Translations under genes and position numbers: made by a program
The notes under the pieces: generated by a model
Database searches by the model: none
Told to the model about the DNA's origin: nothing
Seen by the model: the letters and a program-made list of their open reading frames with translations, nothing else
Assembly (NCBI RefSeq): GCF_025264685.1
Contig: NZ_CP073721.1
Span: 983,001-1,047,000 of the forward strand
Direction: 5' to 3'
From: Dactylosporangium roseum
GTDB lineage: Bacteria > Actinomycetota > Actinomycetes > Mycobacteriales > Micromonosporaceae
Length of the DNA: 64,000 bases
In this document: positions 36,199-45,566 of the stretch, piece by piece
Layout: every line of letters starts with the position of its first letter
Position numbering within the stretch: the stretch's first letter is position 1

Positions 36199-38063
36199 CA
36201 CAGCTCCTCGTCGGTCATGTACTTGGCCAGTTCGCTCCGCTCGAACAGACCCTGGAGCTCGGGGCGCATCACCGGCAAGGGCTTGCGCTCCAGCCGGACG
36301 TCCTCGCCGTCGAGCGAGCAGACCAGGTTGACCCGACGCCAGTTCGGGTCCATCTTCGGGTGGTCCTCGCGGGTGTGTCCGCCCCGCGACTCGGTGCGCT
36401 CCAGCGCGGCCTTCGCGGTGCACTCGGAGACGACGAGCATGTTGCGCAGGTCGAGTGCGAGGTGCCAGCCCGGGTTGTACTTGCGGCCGCCGCCGACGCC
36501 GACCTTCTTGACCCGCTCCTTCAGCTCCGCGAGCCGGCCGATCGACTCCTGCAGCTCGCCCTCGCGGCGGATGATGCCGACGAGCGTGCCCATGATCTCC
36601 TGCAGCTCGTGGTGGAGGGTGTACGGGTTCTCGCCGCCCTCACCCCGCGTGAGCGGCGCCAGCGCCGTCTCCACCGCCGCGTCGACCGCCGCCGCGCTCG
36701 GCCTGCGCCGGCCCGTCTCGGTCGCGTAGTTCGCCGCGAACTCGCCCGCCCGCTTGCCGAACACCAGCAGGTCGGACAGCGAGTTGCCGCCGAGCCGGTT
36801 GGAGCCGTGCATACCGCCGGACACCTCGCCGGCCGCGAACAGGCCCGAGACCGCCGCCGCCGTGGAGTCGGCGTCGACCTCGACGCCACCCATCACGTAG
36901 TGGCAGGTCGGCCCGACCTCCATCGGCTGCTTCGTGATGTCGACGTCCGCCAGCTCCTTGAACTGGTGGTACATCGAGGGCAGCCGCTTGCGGACCTGCT
37001 CGGCCGGCAGACGGCTCGCGATGTCCAGGAGCACGCCGCCCGCCTGGGTGCCCCGGCCGGCCTTGACCTCGCTGTTGATCGCGCGGGCAACCTCGTCACG
37101 GGGCAGCAGCTCCGGCGGGCGCCGGTTGTTGTCCGGGTCGGAGTACCAGCGGTCCGCCTCCTCCTCGGTTTCCGCGTACTGCTTGCGGAAGACGTCGGGG
37201 ACGTACCTGAACATGAACCGCTTGCCGTCGGTGTTGCGCAGCACGCCACCGTCACCACGCACCGACTCGGTCACGAGGATGCCCTTGACGGACGGCGGCC
37301 AGACCATGCCGGTCGGATGGAACTGGAGGAACTCCATGTTGATGAGCGTCGCACCGGCGCGCAGGGCCAGCGCGTGGCCGTCGCCGGTGTACTCCCAGGA
37401 GTTCGAGGTCACCTTGTACGACTTGCCGACACCACCGGTCGCCAGGACGATCGCCGACGTCTCGAAGAGCACGAACTCGCCGGTCTCGCGGTAGTACCCG
37501 AACGCACCCGAGATCGCGTCGTTCTCGACGAACAGCTCGGTGATCGTGCACTCCTGGAAGACCCGGATGCGGGCCTCGTAGTCGCCGTGCTCGGCGAAGT
37601 CCTCCTGCTGCAGCGAGACGATCTTCTGCTGCAGCGTGCGGATCAGCTCCAGGCCGGTGCGGTCGCCGACGTGCGCGAGGCGAGGGTACTCGTGGCCGCC
37701 GAAGTTCCGCTGGCTGATCTTGCCGTCCTTGGTGCGGTCGAACAGCGCGCCGTAGGTCTCCAGCTCCCAGATGCGGTCCGGGGCCTCCTTGGCGTGCAGC
37801 TCGGCCATGCGGAAGTTGTTGAGGAACTTGCCGCCGCGCATGGTGTCGCGGAAGTGGACCTGCCAGTTGTCGTTGGCGTTGACGTTGCCCATCGCCGCGG
37901 CGGCGCCGCCCTCGGCCATGACGGTGTGCGCCTTGCCGAACAGCGACTTGGAGATGATGGCGGTCTTCTTGCCCGCGAGCCTTGCCTCGATCGCGGCCCG
38001 CAGGCCGGCGCCGCCGGCGCCGATCACCACGACGTCGTAGGTGTGTCGTTCGATGTTCGTCAT
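36198..38063 (-). CDS. sdhA: Succinate dehydrogenase/fumarate reductase flavoprotein subunit
   Basis: A 621-residue FAD-linked catalytic subunit oxidising succinate to fumarate in the TCA cycle. GAGGAGLRAAIEA binds FAD near residues 16-28. AKAHTVMAEGG-type residues (GKAHTVMAEGG) carry the covalent flavin region, HPTG lies in the active site, and the GGV.VD...T.VSGLFAAGE segment and GGNSL follow. It is of the large actinobacterial type (about 620 residues), matching the single five-helix anchor encoded upstream. It starts 10 nt after sdhC and overlaps sdhB by one base. Confidence 0.97.
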   Translation of the reverse strand: MTNIERHTYDVVVIGAGGAGLRAAIEARLAGKKTAIISKSLFGKAHTVMAEGGAAAAMGNVNANDNWQVHFRDTMRGGKFLNNFRMAELHAKEAPDRIWELETYGALFDRTKDGKISQRNFGGHEYPRLAHVGDRTGLELIRTLQQKIVSLQQEDFAEHGDYEARIRVFQECTITELFVENDAISGAFGYYRETGEFVLFETSAIVLATGGVGKSYKVTSNSWEYTGDGHALALRAGATLINMEFLQFHPTGMVWPPSVKGILVTESVRGDGGVLRNTDGKRFMFRYVPDVFRKQYAETEEEADRWYSDPDNNRRPPELLPRDEVARAINSEVKAGRGTQAGGVLLDIASRLPAEQVRKRLPSMYHQFKELADVDITKQPMEVGPTCHYVMGGVEVDADSTAAAVSGLFAAGEVSGGMHGSNRLGGNSLSDLLVFGKRAGEFAANYATETGRRRPSAAAVDAAVETALAPLTRGEGGENPYTLHHELQEIMGTLVGIIRREGELQESIGRLAELKERVKKVGVGGGRKYNPGWHLALDLRNMLVVSECTAKAALERTESRGGHTREDHPKMDPNWRRVNLVCSLDGEDVRLERKPLPVMRPELQGLFERSELAKYMTDEEL

Positions 38064-38073
38064 CGGGGGCTTC

Positions 38074-38895
38074 CTAGTTGAAAATGCGGAGGTCGGTGAA
38101 CAAGCCGGCCGACACGGCCATGATGTAAGCGTCGGTCAGGATGACCGTGAACAGCGAGGTCATCGCGAACGTGCCGTGGCGGGTGTTCAGCTTCGAGATC
38201 AGCGTCCACAGGTGGTACCGCACCGGGTGCTTCGAGAAGTGCTTGAGGCGCCCGCCCATGACGTGACGGCACGCGTGGCAGGATGCCGTGTAGCCGGCGA
38301 GCGCGATCACGTTGACCACGATGATCAGCGAGCCCAGGCCGATGCCGAACCCGCCGTCGGCGCCCTTGAACGCGTGCAGGGCGTCCCAGATGTTGATCAG
38401 CAGGATGGCCGCGGCCAAGTAGAAGAAGTACCGGTGCGAGTTCATAAAGATGAGCGGGAAGCGGGTCTCACCGCTGTACTTCTTGTGGGGCTCCTGCACG
38501 GCACACGCCTGCGGCGACATCCACAGCGAGCGGTAGCCGCTCTTGCGGTAGTAGTAGCAGGTCACCCGGAATCCGGCGACGATCGGGAACGCGGCCAGAC
38601 CGAGCGGGAGCCAGACGGGGAACTCCCCGAACGGCGTGCCGAAGTGTGACGACCCAGCAACGCAGGAGTCGCTCAGACACGGTGAGTACAACGGTGTCAG
38701 GTAGCCATACGGCTGAACGAAGTACCACTTGGCCATGAAAATGCGGATCGTCGAGTAGACGATGAAGAACAGCAGAATGGCCGCGATGGACAACGGCGAG
38801 GCCCGCCACCCGTCCGTCCGCAACGTTTTGGCGCTGATCGCGGCGCGGGGCCCCGCGCCAAAGGCTGACCGGGGCCTGGCCGGCGTGGTCGTCAT
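38074..38895 (-). CDS. sdhC: Succinate dehydrogenase membrane anchor (cytochrome b-type) subunit
   Basis: A 273-residue membrane protein with about five transmembrane helices and several conserved His (HRYFFYL, SCHACRH, RYHLWTL) that fit haem b ligands. It resembles the actinobacterial Sdh1/Rv0249c-like anchor. It attaches SdhAB to the membrane and passes electrons to menaquinone. GGGAG stands 8 nt before the ATG at 38895. First gene of the sdhCAB operon; the promoter should lie in the 503-bp gap upstream. Confidence 0.85.
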   Translation of the reverse strand: MTTTPARPRSAFGAGPRAAISAKTLRTDGWRASPLSIAAILLFFIVYSTIRIFMAKWYFVQPYGYLTPLYSPCLSDSCVAGSSHFGTPFGEFPVWLPLGLAAFPIVAGFRVTCYYYRKSGYRSLWMSPQACAVQEPHKKYSGETRFPLIFMNSHRYFFYLAAAILLINIWDALHAFKGADGGFGIGLGSLIIVVNVIALAGYTASCHACRHVMGGRLKHFSKHPVRYHLWTLISKLNTRHGTFAMTSLFTVILTDAYIMAVSAGLFTDLRIFN

Positions 38896-39398
38896 GGTGA
38901 CTGCTCCCTGGACGGGCTGGGGTCTAGTGGAAGAGTTCTCCGATGTACCGATCTGTAGTCGGTGCACACGTTACGCCCGATCACCGCAGCGTCGTGCGTT
39001 GGGAGTCTGGCGTGTGTCGGCTCGATGACGAAAGGCCTTCCGGATTTTCGGTCGTCCGTTGTGGAGAACTTCACTCCAGCATCAGGGGACACACCGCCGG
39101 ACCGAACTCTTGTGCGATGACTCCGCACTCTTGTGCGATGACTCCGCGCCTGTTGCCCGGGCCGGTTCAGCGCCCGTTGCCGGGTCCGTGTCCCGCGCCG
39201 ACTGTCTGGCCGCTGCAAGGCATTCCGACTGGATGCAGACGGCCTGGTGACGGGTGCTTTGGTGCTGGTCAGGGCCGGTTCGGGTGCGTCCGCCACCGCT
39301 CGCCCAGCGCGCCGAGCCCCGCGGGGCCTTCGGCGCAGGCCACCGCGAGGCGCACCCTGCCGAGCAGTGCGCCTCCGTCCCGGGCCCCGTTCCGGCGG
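38896..39398. other. 503-bp intergenic region upstream of sdhCAB
   Basis: It holds the sdh promoter region and the 3' flank of the TldE gene. A 21-bp perfect tandem duplication lies at 39106-39147. ORFs across it (one forward frame of 748 residues, one reverse of 134) are shadows without family features. No regulator gene is present between sdh and tldE. Confidence 0.5.
39106..39147. repeat. Perfect 21-bp tandem duplication
   Basis: The unit ACTCTTGTGCGATGACTCCG (plus a final C) occurs twice head to tail at 39106-39126 and 39127-39147, about 210 bp upstream of the sdhC start. It could be a paired regulator site or a simple duplication. Confidence 0.8.
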
Positions 39399-40778
39399 TC
39401 AGCCGGAGGCGCCCCCGGTGTAGTTCCACGACGCGAGCCGCAACGCGGGCGCGATGAAGCCGGCTTCGCTCCACGGACCCGGCAGTTCGACGGCGCGCGT
39501 GCCGATGCCCAGCACCGCGCCCGGAGCGAGCGCCTGCGGATAGGACTGGGTGAACCGGAAGTTCCGCACCGGGGTCGTGATCACGCCGTTTTCGATGAGC
39601 CAGACGCCGTTGCGGGTCAGCCCGGTCACCACCAGCGTCCGCGGGTCGAGCACCCGCGTGTAGTGGTTGTCGGTCACCAGCAACCCGCGCTCGACCCCGG
39701 CGACGAGCGCGGAGACGCTCGAGTCGGCGGCCGGCCCGTCGACCTCTGTCGGCGCAGGCCCGTCGGCCGGCAGCAGCCGCATGCTCGACGGCACCGCGCC
39801 GAAGCTAGCCCCGCCCGGGATGGCATGCCCCGTCGACTCCGCGCCACCGCCGGCGCGTGCCGCGGTCCGCCGGTCGTGGACCACCGCGCTCGACGTCCCG
39901 CCGTCGACCAGCACGACCCGCCGTCGTGGCGTGCCCTCGATGTCGAGCGGCAGTGCCGTCGAGTCGGGTGCCGTGACGTCCTCGACCACCGTCACCGAAC
40001 GGTCGAACTGCGCCTTGCCCAGCTCCAGGAACGACTGCCGGTCGAGCACCATCTTCGCGTTGAACCCGTACACCCCCAGCATCTGCAGCACATCGGCGAC
40101 CGCCGTCGGCTCCAGCACCACCTCGTAGCGCCCCGGTGGCAGTTCCACCGGGTCGGCACCCGCCCGCGCCTTCGCCGCAGCCCGCGCACCGAGGACCGCG
40201 CCGTCGATGTCGGCGAGCCGCACCGACGCCAGCCGGGCCAGCCCGTCCGAGGTCCCGGTCCGGGCGATACCGTCCATCGCCGCGCTCGTCTTCGCACCGC
40301 TCACGTGCTGGCCCGCCGAGTTCGCGTAGACGATCCGCGTCGCAGCGGTGCGGCAGTAGCCGGCCGCATCCATCCCGGCGGCCTGGTCGACGAACGCACG
40401 AACCCGGGCCGCCCGCTCGTCCGGCGACGCCGTGGCCGTTTCCTCATCGACGTTGCCGCCGAACGTCGACGGCGTCGACGGGGTCAACCCGGGCCACGTC
40501 GGGTCGGCCGGCGCCTGGCGCATCGAGGCCAGCGTTCGCCGGACCAGATCATCGAGACCCTCCAGCACCGTCGTCGCGGTCGTCGCGGTCCGACCGTCGG
40601 CGTGGAGCCGCAACCTGATCGTCGTGGTCTCGTCGGTCACGTTCTGGTGGATGTACGAGTTGGCGAACCGGGTCAGCGCCAGCTCCGCGCGCTCGACCAC
40701 GACCTCGGCCTCGACACCGCTGTCGACCAGCTCCAGTACCCGCTGCGCCAGGTCGGTCTCCGACACCGTCGCGCTCAT
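39399..40778 (-). CDS. TldE/PmbA-family metalloprotease subunit
   Basis: A 459-residue protein of the TldD/PmbA fold lacking the zinc HExxxH motif, as expected for the TldE partner. Conserved stretches are ELPPGRYEVVLEPTAVADVL, the SFLELGKAQ region and LVTGLTRNGVWLIENG. TldD/TldE form a heterodimeric peptidase that trims unfolded peptides; in E. coli it matures microcin B17 and degrades CcdA. Its ATG overlaps the tldD stop by 4 bp. Confidence 0.9.
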   Translation of the reverse strand: MSATVSETDLAQRVLELVDSGVEAEVVVERAELALTRFANSYIHQNVTDETTTIRLRLHADGRTATTATTVLEGLDDLVRRTLASMRQAPADPTWPGLTPSTPSTFGGNVDEETATASPDERAARVRAFVDQAAGMDAAGYCRTAATRIVYANSAGQHVSGAKTSAAMDGIARTGTSDGLARLASVRLADIDGAVLGARAAAKARAGADPVELPPGRYEVVLEPTAVADVLQMLGVYGFNAKMVLDRQSFLELGKAQFDRSVTVVEDVTAPDSTALPLDIEGTPRRRVVLVDGGTSSAVVHDRRTAARAGGGAESTGHAIPGGASFGAVPSSMRLLPADGPAPTEVDGPAADSSVSALVAGVERGLLVTDNHYTRVLDPRTLVVTGLTRNGVWLIENGVITTPVRNFRFTQSYPQALAPGAVLGIGTRAVELPGPWSEAGFIAPALRLASWNYTGGASG

Positions 40779-42211
40779 CCCCGCACCCCCACCCGCACGT
40801 TGGTGAACCGGGCCGCCGCGGCCGGGTGCCCGGTGTGCCCGATCTGGCCCGGCTGGCCCTTGCCGCAGTTGGGCGTGCCCCACGCCGTCACGTCCGACGA
40901 CAACATGTCCATCGAACCCCAGAACCGGGGGCCGATGCCGGTATACGTCGGGTTGCGCAGCATCCGGCCGAGCTTGCCGTTCTTGATCTCCCAGCCGATC
41001 TCGCAGCCGAACTGGAAGTTGAGCCGCTTGTCGTCGATCGACCAGGACCGGTTGATGTCCATCAGCACGCCGTCGTCGGTGGCCGCGATCATCTCTTCGA
41101 GTGTGTGCGGCCCGGGAGCCAGCCCGACGTTGGTCATCCGCACCATCGGCAGGCGCGCCCAGCCGTCGGCCCGCACACTGCCCGCGTAGTCCAGCCCGGC
41201 GACCGCCGCCGAGTCACGCCCGGCCAGCGTGCCGACCCAGATCCCGTCCCGGACCGCGAACCGGCGCTCGGCAGGCGTCCCCTCGTCGTCGTATCCGAAC
41301 GAGCCCAGGGCACCCGGGATCGTCGGGTCGATGGTGATGTTCATGAGCTCTGACCCGTACCGAAGCTGATTGAGCTTCGGAAGCTCCAGCCATGACGTCC
41401 CCGCGAACGCCGCCTCCCAGCCGAGGATCCGGTCCAGCTCGATCGCGTGCCCCACCGACTCGTGGATCTGCAGCGCCATCTGCTCGCTGCCCAGGATCAG
41501 CGTCGTCTCGCCGGCCGGGCAGTGCGGCGCGCTGAGCAGCTCCCGCGCCTCTTCGGCGATCCGCGCGGCGTGCGCCCGCAGGTCCAGCTCGTCGACCAGC
41601 TCCCAGCCACGTGTGCCGTATTGCCCTCGATACGACGGATAGGACCGGCGCTGCGTCTCGCCGTCGCCGATCACCGTCGCCGAGATGCCCGCGCCCGACT
41701 CTCTGATGTGCTGGTCGATCCGATGCCCCTGCGAAGACACGAACCACTTCCGCGTGTCCCAGATCTGGTAGAGCCCTTCGGCGATGTCAGCGCCCGCCTT
41801 GTGCGACTGCGCCGTCGCGCTCGTCAGCAGGTCGCCCTTCGTCGACAGCGCCACGCCCAGCGGGTCGACCTCGCAGGCGCTCGCCCACGAGTCCGTCCGC
41901 GCCTCGATCTCGACCAGATCGACCGGCGGCCCCGGCACTCTCACGGAAGCCCGCGCGATCGCCGTCGCCCGCTCACCGGCCTGTCTGGCGGCATCCCGCC
42001 CCAGATCGGGAACGGCGAAGAACCCCCAGCTCGAACCGATCAACGCGCGCACACCGACGCCGGCGTCCTCGTCCTGGCTGAGCTCCTCGATCTCCCCGTT
42101 TCTGGCGGTCATCGACTCGGAACGCCGGTGCATCACACGCGCGTCGGCATATCGCGCCCCGGCAGCCAGTGCAGCCTCGACCGCCGCGGTCGCCACGTCG
42201 AAGTGGGTCAT
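40775..42211 (-). CDS. tldD: TldD-family zinc metalloprotease
   Basis: A 478-residue catalytic subunit with the zinc-binding helix HESVGHAIELDR (His250, Glu251, His255), a HExxxH motif, and C-terminal conserved segments (DGVLMDINRSWSIDD, CGKGQPGQ near the end). The ATG at 42211 gives MTHFDVATAAVEAAL. The ORF extends 14 residues further upstream without conservation. It forms an ATGA-coupled operon with the TldE gene. No RiPP precursor or other modification enzyme is next to it, so a general peptide-turnover role is more likely. Confidence 0.92.
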   Translation of the reverse strand: MTHFDVATAAVEAALAAGARYADARVMHRRSESMTARNGEIEELSQDEDAGVGVRALIGSSWGFFAVPDLGRDAARQAGERATAIARASVRVPGPPVDLVEIEARTDSWASACEVDPLGVALSTKGDLLTSATAQSHKAGADIAEGLYQIWDTRKWFVSSQGHRIDQHIRESGAGISATVIGDGETQRRSYPSYRGQYGTRGWELVDELDLRAHAARIAEEARELLSAPHCPAGETTLILGSEQMALQIHESVGHAIELDRILGWEAAFAGTSWLELPKLNQLRYGSELMNITIDPTIPGALGSFGYDDEGTPAERRFAVRDGIWVGTLAGRDSAAVAGLDYAGSVRADGWARLPMVRMTNVGLAPGPHTLEEMIAATDDGVLMDINRSWSIDDKRLNFQFGCEIGWEIKNGKLGRMLRNPTYTGIGPRFWGSMDMLSSDVTAWGTPNCGKGQPGQIGHTGHPAAAARFTNVRVGVRG

Positions 42212-42274
42212 GGTTGGACAGTACCGAGAGGGTGTGACATTTTGGGCGTACACAACCCTCGGTGCGTCGGGTGG

Positions 42275-42559
42275 CTACCCGATAAGGTTGTTGATCTGCC
42301 GGGCGAGGGTGATGTCCTTGTCCGTCACGCCGCCCGCCGAGTGCGTCGACAGCCGGAAGGTGACGGTCCGCCAGCGGATGTCGATGTCCGGGTGGTGATC
42401 CGCCTGCTCAGCCACGTGCGCGACCTCGGCGACGAGCCGGATCCCGTCCAGGAAAGCGGGCGCGGTGACCGACCGCTCAATCCCGTCGGTGCCGCCGGAC
42501 CACCCGGCAAGGTGAGCCAGCGCGGTCGCGACCTCATCACTGCCGAGCACGTCAGTCAT
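42275..42559 (-). CDS. 4a-hydroxytetrahydrobiopterin dehydratase
   Basis: A 94-residue PCD that recycles pterin cofactor. The full catalytic signature is present: EQADHHPDIDIRW with the tandem His, STHSAGG with the TH dipeptide, and VTDKDITLA. No aromatic amino acid hydroxylase is in the window; bacterial PCDs are also linked to molybdopterin and other pterin roles. A divergent paralogue without these residues is at 33.7 kb. Confidence 0.92.
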   Translation of the reverse strand: MTDVLGSDEVATALAHLAGWSGGTDGIERSVTAPAFLDGIRLVAEVAHVAEQADHHPDIDIRWRTVTFRLSTHSAGGVTDKDITLARQINNLIG

Positions 42560-42670
42560 ACGAGCACGCTACCGTGCGGATGGCCATGCCGCCGCTCGCC
42601 CTGGGGGTGATCACGCAAGGCCCGCGCGGTCATGCCATGTCGCACTCCGGAACGCTGACGCACAGTGGTG
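42560..42670. other. Short spacer between the dehydratase gene and repeat family 1 copy b
   Basis: About 110 bases with no supported gene. Together with the adjacent repeat it makes 535 bases free of genes. ORFs here are repeat by-products. Confidence 0.4.
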
Positions 42671-43090
42671 CGGGCGGGTGTCTGCCGCTCGCGGTCCCCG
42701 CTGGCGCCGGGACGGCGCGTTCCGGGTCGGACGACTCCATGATCATGCAAGGCCGCGAAGTCAAACCCAACGGCCTCTTGCCAACCCGGACCAGGCTGAC
42801 AATTCGGGCGCGGGCCTCGGAGGCGTCGCCGCCGAGTCCGCCGGCCGGCACGCGTTCCGGCGCAATCCCGCCGCCAGGCCGGGCGACCCCATGATCATGG
42901 GAAAGATCTGGCTATCGGGGCAGCCAGATCTTTCCCATGATCTGTGAGATCGAGCGGCACGGTGGCGGATTGAACCGGGAACGTGCGCCGCCCGGCATAC
43001 CTCGGCGGTGACCCCTCGGAGCCGTGTGCCCGAATTGTTGGTCTTGTTCGGTTTGATAAGTGACCTGTCGGGTTTGACTTCGCGGACTCG
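42671..43090. repeat. Dispersed palindromic repeat, family 1, copy b (composite inverted repeat)
   Basis: A central hairpin with 21-nt perfect arms (42893-42913 and 42922-42942, GATCATGGGAAAGATCTGG) is flanked by two long units in opposite orientation: 42741-42890 reads, on the reverse strand, like 42940-43085 (shared CCCGAATTGT, GGGTTTGACTTCGCGG and CGGAACG-type segments). A further unit at 42671-42740 matches the left flank of copy a. The element ends next to the mycosin stop codon. Confidence 0.8.
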
Positions 43091-43095
43091 GGCGA

Positions 43096-44235
43096 TCACT
43101 CGCGCCGATCCCTGCCGATGGGCGGCGGCAACGGCCGGGGGTTCCACTCGGACCGCACCGCCCGTCGCCGTCGGCCGAGCACGATGAGCAGGAGCAAGAC
43201 GACAACGAGAACGCCCGCGAGAGCGACGAACATACCGGCCCGACCGCCACGCGAGTCACCCTTCGGTGCCGCCGCAGCAGTTGTACCGGCAACAGTCGCG
43301 CCGGCCGAGGCCGGGGGAACATCGGCAGTGAGCGCCGCGACAAGGTCGAGGACGCCATACCCGTATTGCTCGTCCCGCCCAGGAGCCCCACGGTCCTGCG
43401 CGGTGGCGGTGAGCCGCCGGACCACCTCAGGCCCGCTGAGCTGCGGATACTTCGACCGAACGAGCGCCACCGCCCCGGCCACGATAGCGGTGGCGTCACT
43501 GGTCCCAGAAGCTGTCCGATACCGCTGACTCGCCCCGATCGAGAGAATATCGACGGCGGGAGCCGCGATCATGACTTCGGGCCCAGTGACGGAGATCCCG
43601 GCATGGTTGCCCTGTCGATCAACCCCTCCGACAGCAAGCACGCCAGGTAGCCGAGCAGGGTATGCGACTTTCTTGTCGTTTGGCGCGTTGCCGGCTCCGG
43701 CGACAACAACGACGTCCGCGGCGATCGCCTGATCAACTGCCGTCTCGATGGAGTCGTCCTCGCTGGTGCTGATCGAAATAGAAATGACCTTCGCGCCGTG
43801 CTCGACCGCCCATGCGATCCCGTCGCCAAGATGGGCGGGATCGCCGGTGATTCCGCCTGGGAGTACCCGCAGCGGAAGAATGGTTGCTTTCGGCGCAATG
43901 CCGAGCGCTCCGTTGCCGTCCCCCTTGCCGCGGGCCGCGATGAGCGCCGCCATGGCCGTGCCGTGTCCGTCGGTGTCGGTACGGCCATCGCCGTCGCGGT
44001 CGAATTGCTTTCCTGCTACGACGACAGAGCTGAGTTCGCTCGATCGAGGATCCACGCCTGTATCAGCAACACCGACGAGGATGCCGTCACCCTTGCTGAA
44101 CTGATGCGCCACAGCAAGATTGAGGAATTGCAGGTGCCACTGCCGGTCGCGAATAGAATCGGCGTATGCGACCGATGGGGAGGCAGTGGTGGCGATCAAT
44201 GCGACCGTTATCAGCGTCAGGAAACGTACGATCAT
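43096..44235 (-). CDS. Mycosin-like S8 serine protease (type VII secretion-associated)
   Basis: A 379-residue subtilisin with a signal peptide (about 1-25), a protease domain (about 30-305) with catalytic Asp58 (ADTGVD), His91 (DGHGTAM) and Ser246 (ASGTSDAT), a low-complexity linker, and a C-terminal membrane helix (about 335-358) followed by a basic tail. This is the architecture of MycP mycosins, which stay anchored outside the cell membrane with ESX systems. Its ATG overlaps the upstream PPE-like gene by 4 bp (ATGA). No EccB/C/D/E gene is adjacent. Confidence 0.92.
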   Translation of the reverse strand: MIVRFLTLITVALIATTASPSVAYADSIRDRQWHLQFLNLAVAHQFSKGDGILVGVADTGVDPRSSELSSVVVAGKQFDRDGDGRTDTDGHGTAMAALIAARGKGDGNGALGIAPKATILPLRVLPGGITGDPAHLGDGIAWAVEHGAKVISISISTSEDDSIETAVDQAIAADVVVVAGAGNAPNDKKVAYPARLPGVLAVGGVDRQGNHAGISVTGPEVMIAAPAVDILSIGASQRYRTASGTSDATAIVAGAVALVRSKYPQLSGPEVVRRLTATAQDRGAPGRDEQYGYGVLDLVAALTADVPPASAGATVAGTTAAAAPKGDSRGGRAGMFVALAGVLVVVLLLLIVLGRRRRAVRSEWNPRPLPPPIGRDRRE

Positions 44236-45566
44236 CGATCGATGCCGATCACGCCACTACCTGCATCATGACCTTTAGGCAATCTTGGAGCGTCGAGCAC
44301 CGGTGCTACACCTGCGCCGACTTCCCAGGGATCACCGGGATCCATTTGCCGGTGGATTCTGCGGCGTTCGACATACTGCTCGAATGAGTGGTCCCGCCAC
44401 CCGCTACTCGATGTTCGCGTACTGCTCGCAGATTCACCGTGGCTGAAGGGCGGTCGTGCTGGCGACCGGTGAGAGTTGTTAGGACTGAGCAAGGGGCTGC
44501 CCCTGGTCGCGCCAACTGACGGCGACGTGCCGCCACGCGCGACAGTGGCCCCGTTGTTTGGTGCTCCACCGAGTACGCCGCTGACGGGGAGACTACTCCG
44601 AGGGGCAATCCGTTCCTGTGGTCCTTCGCTGCCAATTACCCCGCCAGGCCGCAATGCAGTGGCGCCATTACCGGTTTTGCTGAACCAGGGTTTAACCGCC
44701 TGCCCTGCAGATGTGGGCGGCCACGGTCCGGCGATTGGCTGAGAGTCGGGCAGCGATCCCGGGCTTGCTGGCGACAGGGGTAGGGCTTTGGGAGAGGGTG
44801 AAAACTGGGGGCCGCCGGCCAGGGCGGGCGCCTCATTTCCGTTCAGTGGCGGCGCAACATCTAGAAGATGTGGCAGTGCGGATGGCGGAGGCGTATCGAA
44901 TTTTGGTGCCGGTACATGGGTACCCTCACCGCTATTTCCGCTGCGGCCATGGTTGGTCAGGCGCGCTTCCGGATCGTACATCGGGCCGACGTCAATTCGG
45001 GCTATGACCGGCATTGATTTGATCAATTTCGCAGCTTCGTCCACGCGAACGTCTGTGGCGGTCATTATGTCGCGCGCTTGCTGGTCGAGTCGCTCCTGGT
45101 ATTGCCGCATGATCAGCGGGCCCAATCCAGGGACTGGTAGGAGCGGGTGATCGGAACCCAGGATACCCGACATTGTCGGGAATATCCGCATGTTGAACTC
45201 GCCCGCTGCGGCTTCGTTGCTCCTGTACTTGGCCTGGAGTGCTTGCAATTGACTCTTCGCGTCGGCGATTGCATTCGTGATGTGTCCGAGTCCGGCCCAA
45301 ATCTGTGCGGCTGTCCTGCTGGCCGACTCCAGCACCGAGACATGTGCGTTTAGCTGATCGATGAAGGTCTGGGCTGCCTCGCTCTTGGCTGGACTCCAAT
45401 TTGCGGCAAGGTCGGCGGCCAGTGCCTTGAGGTTCTGTTTCTGTGACAACAGTAGGTTGTGTTTCTGTTCCCATGCCTGGAGGTGGGCGGTGGCGGACGC
45501 GTCGGTGTCGTTCTCGACCATCGCCAAGAGTTCGGGCAGGCGCCACCGATCGTAGGCGCCGCTCAT
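44232..45566 (-). CDS. PPE/WXG-like protein with proline-rich C-terminus, putative type VII substrate
   Basis: A 444-residue protein. The N-terminal 190 residues are helical with a WXG100/PPE-like hairpin (helices about 25-55 and 65-120, turn ANWSPAKSEAAQTF). The rest (about 200-444) is rich in Pro, Ser and Gly with PPP and SPARPP stretches and looks disordered. No signal peptide, consistent with ESX-type export as a folded helical pair. ATGA overlaps on both sides tie it to the WXG-like gene before it and the mycosin after it. DNA here has visibly lower G+C than the rest of the window. Confidence 0.75.
   Translation of the reverse strand: MSGAYDRWRLPELLAMVENDTDASATAHLQAWEQKHNLLLSQKQNLKALAADLAANWSPAKSEAAQTFIDQLNAHVSVLESASRTAAQIWAGLGHITNAIADAKSQLQALQAKYRSNEAAAGEFNMRIFPTMSGILGSDHPLLPVPGLGPLIMRQYQERLDQQARDIMTATDVRVDEAAKLIKSMPVIARIDVGPMYDPEARLTNHGRSGNSGEGTHVPAPKFDTPPPSALPHLLDVAPPLNGNEAPALAGGPQFSPSPKALPLSPASPGSLPDSQPIAGPWPPTSAGQAVKPWFSKTGNGATALRPGGVIGSEGPQERIAPRSSLPVSGVLGGAPNNGATVARGGTSPSVGATRGSPLLSPNNSHRSPARPPFSHGESASSTRTSSSGWRDHSFEQYVERRRIHRQMDPGDPWEVGAGVAPVLDAPRLPKGHDAGSGVIGIDR

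Noticed and set aside
38943-41189. 748-residue forward ORF opposite the TldE/TldD genes
   Set aside because: Low-complexity Arg/Pro/Gly sequence, no ribosome-binding site, and opposite well-supported genes.
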